Assembly: GCA_937876195.1 (NCBI GenBank)
Contig: CALEIK010000014.1
Coordinates: 1-64,000, forward strand
Direction of reading: 5' to 3'
DNA: 64,000 nucleotides
Source of the DNA: an uncultured Flavobacteriales bacterium
GTDB lineage: Bacteria > Bacteroidota > Bacteroidia > Flavobacteriales_D > Crocinitomicaceae
In this document: piece after piece, positions 35,118-44,176 of the stretch
Position numbering within the stretch: the stretch's first letter is position 1
Layout: each line of letters starts with the position of its first letter
Translations under genes and position numbers: made by a program
Notes under the pieces: generated by a model
The model's database searches: none
The model's input: the letters and a program-made list of their open reading frames with translations, nothing else
Told to the model about the DNA's origin: nothing

Positions 35118-36652
35118 AAAAAACTGTATCAGTAAACATAAAAGGAATCAACTTCTTGATTGAAGAGGATGCGTATGAGTTGTTGCAAGACTACTTGGAT
35201 CGACTTAAAGTAAGTTTAAAGAATGAAACTGGAAGTCAAGAAATAATCGAAGATGTTGAATTGCGCATTGCCGAAATTTCCAGTTCGAAACTCACTGACT
35301 CAAAAACGGTCATTGAATTAAATGACATCAAAGAAATTTTAGCTGCCTTAGGTGATCCTGAAGATTTTATCGATGACGAAAATGAAGATGAACCAAGTAG
35401 AAGTAGCTACAAATCGAATGATCAGCATTCAGAAAAACGCTTATTTCGAGATTCGGATAATGCTATTCTTGGTGGTGTTTGTGCTGGGATAGCGAATTAC
35501 TTTAAAATTGACGTTGTAATCATCCGTGCACTGTTTATCGTAATTTTCTTTGCAGCAGGATTCGGAATTCCAGTCTATATTATACTCTGGTTCATTGTAC
35601 CAAAAACCAAAAGCACCATCGATCGCTTGCGCATGAAAGGTCGACCAATTACGGTTGAAACAGTGCGAGAAGAAGTCGAAAACGCTGCGGAAAACCTCAA
35701 GAACGGGTCACAACGATTTGCAAACAAGGTTAGAAACAATGATCACTATGGACAGCAAGTATCACGAGCGGGTCGAATCTTAACAATGATTCTTGGATTA
35801 GGCATCGTTGGTATTGGACTTATTTGGCTTGTTTTATTCATCATTTTTGGAATAGGTAGCGCTCAATTCATACCTGTACAGGGAGAATACGGATTTCTAT
35901 CTGCCGCTCAGTTTGGTGAACTCGTTTTAACGCATAGCGCGGATTACAACACCTTTTGGTGGGGAGCACTGGTTGCTGGATCTAGTGTCATCATTTTTAC
36001 ACTGTTATTAGGTTCCATGCTTATTTTTAGACTGTACAATAAGTGGTCTAAATTAAGTCTTCTCGTACTTTTTCTCAGCGGAATCACAGGATTCATTATG
36101 TGTGCAACTGTTGGAATGAGCACTGGTCGAGATTTTATCACTGATGGAGAAATAGAGCGAGAAATTGGAAGTGTTACAACTCAAAAACTCGTTGTCGTAC
36201 CTAACCTCGAAAAACTAGAGACAATCTCTGAATTTGAAGTAAAAAGTAACGGACAACATGGTTTTATCGAACTGGATGAAAAGTACATCAAAATGCATAG
36301 CATTGATTTCAAATACACGCGATCTACAGATTCATCCTTCCATATTCGTCAAAACTTTCAGGCGCGCAGTCACTCGCACAAAGCAGCACTCGCTAAAAGC
36401 AAGAACATTCAACATCACATTGAATTGAAAGGAGATTCCTTGATTTTAGATACCGAGTACCGTTTTCCTAGAGTCGATAAATTGCGTGATCAAGAAGTGG
36501 AAATTATCATCGAGATTCCAATTGGCGGCGAAGTTGTCATCGGAAATCAAAGCATCACATTTGATAGTGTAATGAAAGACGATGAAGATTACCATCACTA
36601 TCGTGAAAGAGGGTACCTAAGAGGAAATGGCACTTACAATCATTATGATTGA
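35114..36652 (+). CDS. PspC-domain membrane protein
   Basis: The 512-residue protein has a cytoplasmic N-terminal part (about 1-100), a PspC domain at 107-166 (RLFRDSDNAILGGVCAGIANY with its membrane helix), further membrane helices around 220-250, 275-300 and 310-330, and a beta-rich C-terminal domain (about 355-500). PspC-like proteins sense membrane stress. Its coupling to PadR suggests the pair forms a small stress switch. Confidence 0.9.
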   Translation: MKKTVSVNIKGINFLIEEDAYELLQDYLDRLKVSLKNETGSQEIIEDVELRIAEISSSKLTDSKTVIELNDIKEILAALGDPEDFIDDENEDEPSRSSYKSNDQHSEKRLFRDSDNAILGGVCAGIANYFKIDVVIIRALFIVIFFAAGFGIPVYIILWFIVPKTKSTIDRLRMKGRPITVETVREEVENAAENLKNGSQRFANKVRNNDHYGQQVSRAGRILTMILGLGIVGIGLIWLVLFIIFGIGSAQFIPVQGEYGFLSAAQFGELVLTHSADYNTFWWGALVAGSSVIIFTLLLGSMLIFRLYNKWSKLSLLVLFLSGITGFIMCATVGMSTGRDFITDGEIEREIGSVTTQKLVVVPNLEKLETISEFEVKSNGQHGFIELDEKYIKMHSIDFKYTRSTDSSFHIRQNFQARSHSHKAALAKSKNIQHHIELKGDSLILDTEYRFPRVDKLRDQEVEIIIEIPIGGEVVIGNQSITFDSVMKDDEDYHHYRERGYLRGNGTYNHYD

Positions 36653-36743
36653 TGTGTAACTTTTTAAAGAGTTGATAGTCTTACTGAAAAATGTTAGATA
36701 GGTTTCATAGAGTGCAGTTTTAGTTTTTTAGTGTGAAACCCCT

Positions 36744-36780
36744 AAAACGTCCGTTCTAAAAGTTAGACGGACGTTTTTTT
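36744..36780 (+). terminator. Intrinsic terminator of padR-pspC
   Basis: The stem aaaacgtccgt/acggacgtttt (36744-36754 and 36767-36777) is perfect and is followed by a run of T. Confidence 0.9.
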
Positions 36781-36821
36781 TATTTAGCAAGATTCGGGTT
36801 TTAGTTTCCACGACATTCAAC

Positions 36822-36829
36822 TACTTTTG
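36822..36829 (+). promoter_or_regulatory. Possible -7 box of the ada-like gene
   Basis: The sequence tacttttg lies 16 bases before the ATG at 36846. A -33 TTTG at the expected spacing is only partly matched. Confidence 0.4.
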
Positions 36830-36845
36830 AAAAAAAAACACGAAC

Positions 36846-37709
36846 ATGATCCCTCAGGATAAATTAAATTATGATCGCATCGCAACAGCCATTGAATTCA
36901 TTCAAAAAAATCATAAACAGCAACCATCGCTGGACGAAATCGCGCAACATGTTGGTTTAAGTTCTTTCCACTTTCAGCGTTTATTCAATGATTGGGCTGG
37001 TGTCACTCCAAAAAATTTCTTGCAATTCATCAATGTATCATACGCAAAACGACTTTTGAGGGAAAGTCAGGCAACACTGTTTGACACTACTGAATCGATT
37101 GGTCTTTCTAGCACCAGCAGATTACACGATCTTTTCATTCGCATTGAAGGGATGACGCCAGGAGAATACAAACAAGGTGCGAATCAACTATCCCTCAACT
37201 ACTCCTTCCATGACAGTCACTTTGGAAAACTCATCATTGCCTCAACGCCAAAAGGAATTTGTTTAATTCACTTTATTGACAGTCAAGAGCAAGGTATTCA
37301 ATTGCTACAATCACATTATCCAAACGCAATTTTAGTCCGTGATGAAACAAAAAATCATATAAATGCTGCAGAAATAATAAATGGAAATTGGACACGCCCT
37401 AAAGAAATTAAACTGCATGTGCAGGGCACGGACTTCCAACTAAAAGTGTGGGAAGCGCTCTTGAAAATTCCCTATGGAAAGCTAAGTACGTATGGATCAA
37501 TTGCGGAAGAAATTAACAAGCCATCCGCTGCTCGTGCTGTTGGGACAGCCATTGGTTCCAATCCAATCGCATACCTCATTCCTTGTCATCGTGTCATCCA
37601 GGCCTCTGGAAAGTCTGGCGGATATATGTGGGGATCGACACGAAAAACAGCGCTATTGGGCTGGGAAGCTTGTGAAATCAATGATTTAGACTCCGAGATT
37701 CCTCTTTAG
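36846..37709 (+). CDS. AraC-type regulator fused to methylated-DNA-protein cysteine methyltransferase (Ada-like)
   Basis: The N-terminal 105 residues form an AraC double helix-turn-helix (LDEIAQHVGLSSFHFQRLF). The C-terminal half is an O6-alkylguanine-DNA alkyltransferase with acceptor Cys247 in IPCHRV. The zinc-binding phosphotriester domain of full Ada is absent, so the protein can repair alkylguanine and act as a regulator but lacks the classical N-terminal methyl sensor. Length 287. It overlaps the convergent pseudouridine synthase gene by 32 bases. Confidence 0.93.
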   Translation: MIPQDKLNYDRIATAIEFIQKNHKQQPSLDEIAQHVGLSSFHFQRLFNDWAGVTPKNFLQFINVSYAKRLLRESQATLFDTTESIGLSSTSRLHDLFIRIEGMTPGEYKQGANQLSLNYSFHDSHFGKLIIASTPKGICLIHFIDSQEQGIQLLQSHYPNAILVRDETKNHINAAEIINGNWTRPKEIKLHVQGTDFQLKVWEALLKIPYGKLSTYGSIAEEINKPSAARAVGTAIGSNPIAYLIPCHRVIQASGKSGGYMWGSTRKTALLGWEACEINDLDSEIPL

Positions 37710-38640
37710 CCAGGTACTTTTCAAACTTCTTCGGAATGGGGAGAGATATGTTGAGTACTTCCTGTGTAACTGGATGATTAAATTCCAGTGAAGTCGCAGC
37801 TAAAAATAATCCCTTGTGCAACAATGTTCTCCCCTCTACTCCATAAAGCACATCACCAACAATCGGGTGACCAATAAAAGCACAGTGCTTTCTAAGTTGA
37901 TGTGTTCTACCAGTTTTCGGAAATAGGCGTAGCAACGAAAGCGACTCGTTCCGATGCGAGTTAATACTTTTAATCACTTCAATTTCTGTTTCTGCTGTCT
38001 GATCATCAATCAATTCAGAAATAATACCGCTCTTTTCCTCAGGTGTACCAACAACTACAGCATGATAAGTCTTCTTGATTTTTCGCTCTTCAAACAATTT
38101 TGCTAGAGCTCTATGCGCCTGCATTGATTTTGCAAGTATCACTAATCCCCTTGTCGCGGCATCTAGTCGATGAACAGCCTTTGCCCATTTTAAAGCATCG
38201 GGCTGATTGGAGATTTCGATGCGATCTACCAATGCGCTTTCCAATGTCTGGAATTGGTTTCCACTCACAACCAATCCAGGTGGCTTGTTGACAATCACAA
38301 AATAATCGTCTTCGTATACGACTTCGATTTCCAGGTCAAAATACTTGGGTGATTTATGCTCCAAATCGACTAGTTCAATCTCGTCTTCAATTTCAACGTA
38401 TCTCCCTGTCTCAGCTACTAAACCATTGTGCAACAATTCATTGCGCTTTATGGCCTTTTTAACTGCATTTCGTGTAGCAATCTGTGGAAACAACCCAATC
38501 GCATAATCTATAAAACGTATCTGCGCTTCAACGACTTCCACCTTATGTTTTTCTATTGTAATCACCTGAGCAAAGGTACTACCCTGCTCCGATAAATCAT
38601 CGATAGAACAAATATTAATTGGCATTGCTGTTTTGTTCAT
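37678..38640 (-). CDS. RluA-family pseudouridine synthase
   Basis: The enzyme isomerises uridine to pseudouridine in rRNA or tRNA. The catalytic aspartate is Asp160 in the RluA motif HRLDAATRG. An S4-like N-terminal segment (about 45-95: AIGLFPQIATRNAVKKAIKRNELLHNG) precedes the catalytic domain, and FPKTGRTHQLRKH is conserved. Length 320. The exact target site cannot be read from sequence. Confidence 0.92.
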   Translation of the reverse strand: MNKTAMPINICSIDDLSEQGSTFAQVITIEKHKVEVVEAQIRFIDYAIGLFPQIATRNAVKKAIKRNELLHNGLVAETGRYVEIEDEIELVDLEHKSPKYFDLEIEVVYEDDYFVIVNKPPGLVVSGNQFQTLESALVDRIEISNQPDALKWAKAVHRLDAATRGLVILAKSMQAHRALAKLFEERKIKKTYHAVVVGTPEEKSGIISELIDDQTAETEIEVIKSINSHRNESLSLLRLFPKTGRTHQLRKHCAFIGHPIVGDVLYGVEGRTLLHKGLFLAATSLEFNHPVTQEVLNISLPIPKKFEKYLAKEESRSLNH

Positions 38641-38721
38641 TTTGGTGTGTTAAATTCATCTACTCTGCATCATATTGAATCAGATTTTATTTAAGTTTAG
38701 GGGCATCAAACTAATTTTTCT

Positions 38722-39192
38722 ATGAACAAAAAATACTTTTCAGTCCTATTTCTAAGCTTTTCCGCTGTCTGCTTCTCACAAGAGAATACGGTAACTTCTG
38801 GCGGTGATGCGACAGGTGCAGGTGGATCCGTCAGCTATTCCATCGGACAAATTGATTACACAAGCAACGCATCTGGCACGGGAAACGTCAACCAAGGCGT
38901 ACAACAACCGTTTGAGCTTTTCATCGAAGTAGCTGACATAGAATCACTTCAATCCGTTGGCATAAATGTGTATCCCAATCCTACAAGCGAATACTTGATT
39001 CTTTCATTGACTGATCCAGCGAAAGAGATGAATTACCAACTCCACGATATGAATGGCCGAATTGTCATTGCTGGAAAAATCTCTGGAGATGAAACACGGA
39101 TAGACATGCGACCAATGGCAGCAGGTGGCTACATGCTCTCGATTAACCAAAATTATGTCGCCCTCGAATCAGTAAAAATTACTAAACAATAA
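38722..39192 (+). CDS. Small T9SS-exported protein
   Basis: A signal peptide (1-19) is followed by a short segment of the type SGGDATGAGGSVSYSIGQ, common in Bacteroidota secreted proteins. A type A T9SS sorting domain (INVYPNPTSEYLILSL to the end, about 80-156) makes up half of the 156 residues. It is 16 bases before the next secreted-protein gene, so the two form a likely operon. Confidence 0.85.
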   Translation: MNKKYFSVLFLSFSAVCFSQENTVTSGGDATGAGGSVSYSIGQIDYTSNASGTGNVNQGVQQPFELFIEVADIESLQSVGINVYPNPTSEYLILSLTDPAKEMNYQLHDMNGRIVIAGKISGDETRIDMRPMAAGGYMLSINQNYVALESVKITKQ

Positions 39193-39208
39193 TATTAAAA
39201 CCATTAAA

Positions 39209-40861
39209 ATGAACTTAAAACACATGAAAAACAGAATCCTGACAGCAATTGCAAGTATCATCCTTACTTCCGCAGTCTATGCGCAAGCACCACAAAAAAT
39301 GACGTACCAAGCAGTCGTCAGAGATGCAAGTAATGCATTGATTTCAAACACCGCAGTTGGTATTCAGATAAGCATTCTTGAAACAAGCGCAGTCGGAACA
39401 GCGGTATTTATAGAACGTCATACACCGACAACAAATGCTAACGGTCTAGCTACAATTGAAATTGGAACTGGAACACTCATTTCTGGAAATTTCAGCACCA
39501 TCGATTGGGCATCTGGACCTTACTTTCTGAAAACCGAAACAGATCCAAACGGAGGAACAGTTTATAGCATCAGTGGGACATCCGAACTACTAAGTGTTCC
39601 CTATGCACTTTACGCGGAGAGTACTGGAAGTTCATTCAGTGGTGATTACAACGATTTAACAAATACTCCAACGAACGTGAGTACATTTACGAATGATGCG
39701 GGTTACATCACAAGTCCAAATGATGCGGATAGTGATCCCAACAATGAAATTCAATCACTTTCTTTGGTGGGACAAAACCTTACCATCTCAGGTGGAAATA
39801 TGGTGACACTTCCAGCAGGAGGTGGTGGAACATTGGATCAAGCCTACGATTTTGGAGGAGCGGGTGCAGGTCGATTGATCACTGCGGATGCAGGGGCTGT
39901 AGAAGTTACTTCTGCAACGGCGTCAGCAATTACGCTTCGCTCAGCGCATACGAACTCGGGAGTAGCTATTTTGGCGGAGACAACAAATTCAGCGAACACA
40001 TTTTCTGCAATTCAAAGTTCAACAAATTCTAATTCGACCATTGCTTCGGCAGTAATCGGTAACTCGAGTGGAGCTGCTTGGGGAGTTTCAGGACAGGTGA
40101 TATCATCAGGAACAGCTCAAGCTGCTGTATATGGTTCAAACCTACGTACAACAGGTGGACATGGTGTATACGGAATTGGATTTAACGGTACTGTTGGTGA
40201 AACAAACTACAGCCAAGGAATGGCTTTGTATGGTGAAAATTTTGATGCCATTGCTCCACTTGGAAATGGGATTGGCGCAGCGGGAAGAGGATACTATGGA
40301 ATTGTAGGTGAAGATCGTTACTTGGGAGGAGCAGCTGGAGCTTATGGCGTCCTCTCCAATGGTGATTTTGGTGCCACAGGTGTTAAGACATTTATCATTG
40401 ACCACCCTTCGGATCCAGAGAACAAAAACTTGCGTCATTTTTCGGCAGAATCCAACGAAGTGCTAAACATTTACCGTGGAAATGCTGTTTTTGACGCAAA
40501 CGGAGAAGCGATTATTGAACTGCCTGATTACTATGATGCAATCAATAAAAACCCAAGCTATAACTTGACTCCAGTCGGAGGATATGCACAGTTGTACGTA
40601 AAAGAAGAAATTAGTGAAGGTAAATTCATCATCGGTGGAGGAACACAGGGATTAAAAGTCTCTTGGACGATTTACGCAGAGCGAAACGACGCTTATTTGC
40701 AACAACATCCAGAAAAAAGAGCTGTAGAAGTTGAGAAAAGAGAAGGTCAAAAAGGGCGCTACTTTATGCCAGAGTTGTACGGTCAACCTGCTGAAAAAGC
40801 AATTTTTAAAAGATCAGAAAAAACAACGACTGAGCAGTCTGAAATGAATTTGAATCGATAA
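39209..40861 (+). CDS. Large secreted Gly/Ala/Ser-rich surface protein
   Basis: The 550-residue protein has a signal peptide (to about 26) and the Bacteroidota-typical opening APQKMTYQAVVRDASNALI with a beta domain to about 145. A low-complexity Gly, Ala and Ser-rich middle (about 200-390, many short beta/turn units such as GHGVYGIGFNGTVGE) and a charged C-terminal domain follow. No standard T9SS tail is evident. This type of protein is common, unnamed and probably surface-exposed. Confidence 0.82.
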   Translation: MNLKHMKNRILTAIASIILTSAVYAQAPQKMTYQAVVRDASNALISNTAVGIQISILETSAVGTAVFIERHTPTTNANGLATIEIGTGTLISGNFSTIDWASGPYFLKTETDPNGGTVYSISGTSELLSVPYALYAESTGSSFSGDYNDLTNTPTNVSTFTNDAGYITSPNDADSDPNNEIQSLSLVGQNLTISGGNMVTLPAGGGGTLDQAYDFGGAGAGRLITADAGAVEVTSATASAITLRSAHTNSGVAILAETTNSANTFSAIQSSTNSNSTIASAVIGNSSGAAWGVSGQVISSGTAQAAVYGSNLRTTGGHGVYGIGFNGTVGETNYSQGMALYGENFDAIAPLGNGIGAAGRGYYGIVGEDRYLGGAAGAYGVLSNGDFGATGVKTFIIDHPSDPENKNLRHFSAESNEVLNIYRGNAVFDANGEAIIELPDYYDAINKNPSYNLTPVGGYAQLYVKEEISEGKFIIGGGTQGLKVSWTIYAERNDAYLQQHPEKRAVEVEKREGQKGRYFMPELYGQPAEKAIFKRSEKTTTEQSEMNLNR

Positions 40862-40872
40862 AAAATAAATTA

Positions 40873-40918
40873 ACATCTTAAAATCTTCCGTCTGAAATGG
40901 GGGGTTTTAAGGTGTTTA
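40873..40918 (+). terminator. Hairpin terminator after the surface-protein operon
   Basis: Arms acatcttaaaa (40873-40883) and ttttaaggtgt (40905-40915) pair with one G-U wobble and are followed by TTT. Confidence 0.55.
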
Positions 40919-40983
40919 CTTGAGCTTCCAAATAGAATTAGCACAAAATTGTGTAAATTAGAGCTCTAAAGAAAATCAACAAC

Positions 40984-42072
40984 ATGAAAGCTACATCAAT
41001 TTACACTTCACTCATTCTCGCAATTTTGCTCTCAGTATCTTGTAAAAAAGGTAAGACTGACGATTCAACCCCGCCAGACGATGATACCCCATGCAATATC
41101 GAAGCAATTAGCAGTTCTTCATCCGTGGAAGGATTTGGAATATTAGAAAAAGTTCCTGGAATTTGGAATGGAAGTGTTACTTCTACAACGGCGCTTGGAA
41201 GTTATCCTGAATGGATTGTAGATTTTCGTCCCATCTCTGCTTCTCAAGTGTCGGCGAAAAATGAACTCGATTCCATCAATGATATTTTCATGAGTTTCTT
41301 CATCGTAAAATACGATTGCGAATACAAAGTAGCTTTTAGAAATGGTGGTGGATTTGCTGGATTTGTGAGAAACTCTTACCAACTGATTGATAGTTTAAAC
41401 GAAGGTCCAACTGAATCATACTATCGTTTTTCTGATCCAAAAGCGGGTAAAAACAGAGTTCATACTGCTGTTACATTCAAACCTGATAGTTTAATCATTC
41501 ATGTTTATACAAATAAATCCAATACCCTTCCAACAGCGCAAACACACATGATCTGGAGAGCAAAACTGCAAGATCAAACTTCTGCACAAAATGCAATTTC
41601 ATTATTTAATTATCCGCAAAAAGTGTTAACGCGCGATTTCTCCTCAACTTTCGATGGTTCTACCGAAGCGATTTACTATTCTGCTGCAGCAGATCCATAT
41701 CCAGAACAGCAACAGCCGTATTTAGGAAATTCAACGGTGAATATCAATGTTACAAATCCTGGAACTGTGGATCCTTCAAAGAAAATTTTAATCAGCATTA
41801 CAACGCAACCACTTTTCCCAGGAAGTGTGTTTAGTTTAAACAACATGAAATATCGCTCGCGCTACGTGTTTGTCGATGCTTTAGCGAATACAAGTTTTAA
41901 TTTCAATTATATGCATCCTGGTACGTACTACGTGAATGCAATTTATGACAGTAACGGCGATTATAATTTTTCAAGTGGTGATTATATGAATTCGGCATTT
42001 GACGTTCCACTAACTTTAACTGCTGAGGGCACCGCGAATGCAAACGTGAACATCAATTTTCAAATTCCATAG
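40984..42072 (+). CDS. Lipoprotein of unknown function
   Basis: The lipobox ends at Cys20 (LLSVSCKKG), followed by an Asp/Thr/Pro linker and a beta-rich 330-residue body. The second half (from about residue 235) resembles an Ig-like or carboxypeptidase-regulatory beta sandwich, ending in NANVNINFQIP. I do not recognise the family. A second, diverged copy of its last 28 codons lies 1.4 kb downstream (43469-43554), so the gene once had a tandem paralogue. Confidence 0.8.
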   Translation: MKATSIYTSLILAILLSVSCKKGKTDDSTPPDDDTPCNIEAISSSSSVEGFGILEKVPGIWNGSVTSTTALGSYPEWIVDFRPISASQVSAKNELDSINDIFMSFFIVKYDCEYKVAFRNGGGFAGFVRNSYQLIDSLNEGPTESYYRFSDPKAGKNRVHTAVTFKPDSLIIHVYTNKSNTLPTAQTHMIWRAKLQDQTSAQNAISLFNYPQKVLTRDFSSTFDGSTEAIYYSAAADPYPEQQQPYLGNSTVNINVTNPGTVDPSKKILISITTQPLFPGSVFSLNNMKYRSRYVFVDALANTSFNFNYMHPGTYYVNAIYDSNGDYNFSSGDYMNSAFDVPLTLTAEGTANANVNINFQIP

Positions 42073-42119
42073 TTCGTTTCTTTAATTTATTAACCTATTT
42101 TTACAACAAATTCAAAACC

Positions 42120-43460
42120 ATGAAGTTTTTCCTATTAGTTTTTCTATTCTTTAGTTTTAGCTCTGTATCTCAGATATATTTAAAACCTACTATCTATCCA
42201 TCAACTCCGGGAAATGCGGACGGTGCATTTAAAGTAGAATTAATGGGATATCCAGGATTAGTAAGCTATAGAGTTGGTGATCCATGGAACTTTATTGAAA
42301 CCTATACGGATTCATTGTCAGGTTATGATTATAGTATGCAGTACGCTGAAATTTTTGCCATCGCTATGGATTCAATTACTGGGGATACAATTGCCCACCT
42401 CAATATGAGAAACCCTGGATTATGTACCTCATTAAATATGTCATATCTTAACCAGCCGCAAACAATATCATCATGTGATGGGGTGCTGCAAGTGAATTTC
42501 TTGTATGACACAATAGCATACACTGGTAATATGAGTATGACCTATGGTCCTTTTCAAATCGGTGGTATTGGCACCTGGCCGAACCTCTGTGCGGAAGAAG
42601 GTATTTTGAATATTTCAAATGGAATTGGTTTCTATGTTGATATGAATGTTATACTAGAACCATTAAACGTAATAAATAATACTTCTTTTAACGCCTCGGT
42701 TTTTTCAACGGTTTCTAGTGAAGACTCATGTACTACCACATCTTATGTAGAAATAGTAGGGTCAACTGAGCCTTATAGTTATTCTTGGGATTTTGGTTTG
42801 TTTGCTTCCGTAGATACAATTCCATATCTCTGCCCTGGATTTCATAATATTCGTATTGTTGATAATCTTAATGACACACTATCGTTAAACTTTGTATCTG
42901 TGGATTCCTCCAATGCGTATATAAATTATGTACCAACACCTGTAATTGACACTATATCTTTTAATACGTCAAATTGCTCATTTGATTATAACTCTGTGGT
43001 TGACTCAATTGAAACATCATTTTATGATGTAATTAATGACACCACATTTTATTTTGAAATGAGTATCTGGCAATCTGGTGTATTGACTGTAGTAAGTGAC
43101 ACTATAATTTGTACTTATTCACAAACTGGGTACAATTTGTTTTCTCTATCCTTGTATTGTCAACAAAAAGCAGGTTCCCCTAAAATTTTTCAGATAGTTG
43201 ATATAATTGATATGTCGGTCGTGTCAACTATTAATCAAAAAAAAGAAGAAATTGTTATTTACCCTAACCCGACTACTACCTTCATAAATATTAAATACCC
43301 TAACTACCACCATTCCATTTTAACCGATATGCGTGGAAATGAAGTTTTATATTCAGAGGACAATCTAATTGACCTAAAGGAAATTAGTTCTGGTGTTTAT
43401 TTTATTACAGTTTTTGATTTAAATTCAAAATTCACAACTAAAAAGTTAATTATTAATTAG
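42120..43460 (+). CDS. T9SS-secreted protein, AT-rich, between the lipoprotein gene and its tail copy
   Basis: The 446-residue protein has a signal peptide (to about 18) and beta-rich, Ser/Thr/Asp-rich domains with SprB-like SCDGVLQVNF and PYSYSWDFG segments, resembling PKD/SprB repeats of adhesins. It ends with a type A T9SS sorting domain (IVIYPNPTTTFINIKY onward). Two sampled 60-base lines of the gene are 27-32% GC, against 38% for one line of the preceding gene. With the adjacent tail remnant, this suggests that it arrived by recombination. Confidence 0.83.
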   Translation: MKFFLLVFLFFSFSSVSQIYLKPTIYPSTPGNADGAFKVELMGYPGLVSYRVGDPWNFIETYTDSLSGYDYSMQYAEIFAIAMDSITGDTIAHLNMRNPGLCTSLNMSYLNQPQTISSCDGVLQVNFLYDTIAYTGNMSMTYGPFQIGGIGTWPNLCAEEGILNISNGIGFYVDMNVILEPLNVINNTSFNASVFSTVSSEDSCTTTSYVEIVGSTEPYSYSWDFGLFASVDTIPYLCPGFHNIRIVDNLNDTLSLNFVSVDSSNAYINYVPTPVIDTISFNTSNCSFDYNSVVDSIETSFYDVINDTTFYFEMSIWQSGVLTVVSDTIICTYSQTGYNLFSLSLYCQQKAGSPKIFQIVDIIDMSVVSTINQKKEEIVIYPNPTTTFINIKYPNYHHSILTDMRGNEVLYSEDNLIDLKEISSGVYFITVFDLNSKFTTKKLIIN

Positions 43461-43468
43461 ATTCTTCC

Positions 43469-43554
43469 TGAATTCGGCATTTGACGTTCCTGTCACCTTA
43501 TCGGCAGATGGCACAGCGAATGCAAATGTGAACATCAATTTTCAAATTCCTTAG
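43469..43554 (+). pseudogene. Orphan 3' tail of a paralogue of the 40984-42072 lipoprotein gene
   Basis: These 86 bases match 41987-42072, the end of the lipoprotein gene, at 75 of 86 positions by my count. They encode the same C-terminus with three conservative changes (Leu/Val, Thr/Ser, Glu/Asp) and the same stop codon TAG. The frame is not that of the gene just upstream, and no start or 5' part is present. It is a remnant of a tandem duplicate whose front part was lost or replaced. Confidence 0.85.
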
Positions 43555-43611
43555 TGAGGAATTGAACTTTGTATCAACGTTGATGTACATACAGTCAAAT
43601 TGAATAAAGTC

Positions 43612-44169
43612 ATGCTTAAATTATTCCTTTCTTTTCTCCTGCTTGCTTCGTGCGCTGCAACGGAGCCACTCGTCGATAGTAACCTGCAAAGTGAAGAAAG
43701 AGCTGAAGAAATTCAGAAAGACAGCATTGCACAGGAATACAACGTACAATTCACTGCTCTCCAACATCATCCTTATTGCGGAGGCGCTGCTCCAAGTGAG
43801 GATCAATTGAATCTATCTTCCCAAGTGCATGGTGGCTTGCTTTTGATTAATTTGGAAACGAAGGAAAAATCTCCACTCAGAGCAAACGATGAAGGACTCT
43901 TTCAATTGATGCTCCCCCCTGGGAAATATGCCATCAAAGAAGAATTTAAGGATATACCTTTTGAGCAATTTGTTCAACAGCATAAAAAAGAAGGAATGTA
44001 CTTGATACCTGGCACAGATGAGTGCTATAAAAAATGGTGGTCCGGATATCTAGGTGAATTTGAAATTAATGAGAATGTCCCACCGCTTAATTTTGACTAT
44101 AGTCTGCGTAACAGTTGTTTCACTGGAAATAATCCATGTGACATCTACACAGGTCCCTACCCCCCTTAA
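43612..44169 (+). CDS. Small lipoprotein of unknown function
   Basis: I start at ATG 43612, since the longer frame uses TTG at 43600. The lipobox ends at Cys14 (LLLASCAATEP). The body of about 170 residues contains a beta domain with GGLLLINLETKEKS and LMLPPGKYAIKEEF, resembling a carboxypeptidase-regulatory-like fold, and four conserved-looking cysteines (CGG, DECY, NSCF, NPCD). Function unknown; it is likely periplasmic or outer-membrane anchored. Confidence 0.78.
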   Translation: MLKLFLSFLLLASCAATEPLVDSNLQSEERAEEIQKDSIAQEYNVQFTALQHHPYCGGAAPSEDQLNLSSQVHGGLLLINLETKEKSPLRANDEGLFQLMLPPGKYAIKEEFKDIPFEQFVQQHKKEGMYLIPGTDECYKKWWSGYLGEFEINENVPPLNFDYSLRNSCFTGNNPCDIYTGPYPP

Positions 44170-44176
44170 TTGCAGC

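Noticed and set aside
37678..37709. 32-bp convergent overlap of the Ada-like and RluA-like genes considered as a possible frameshift or misassembly
   Set aside because: Both proteins have normal family lengths and intact C-termini; short convergent overlaps also occur at 17284-17301, so this is ordinary compaction.
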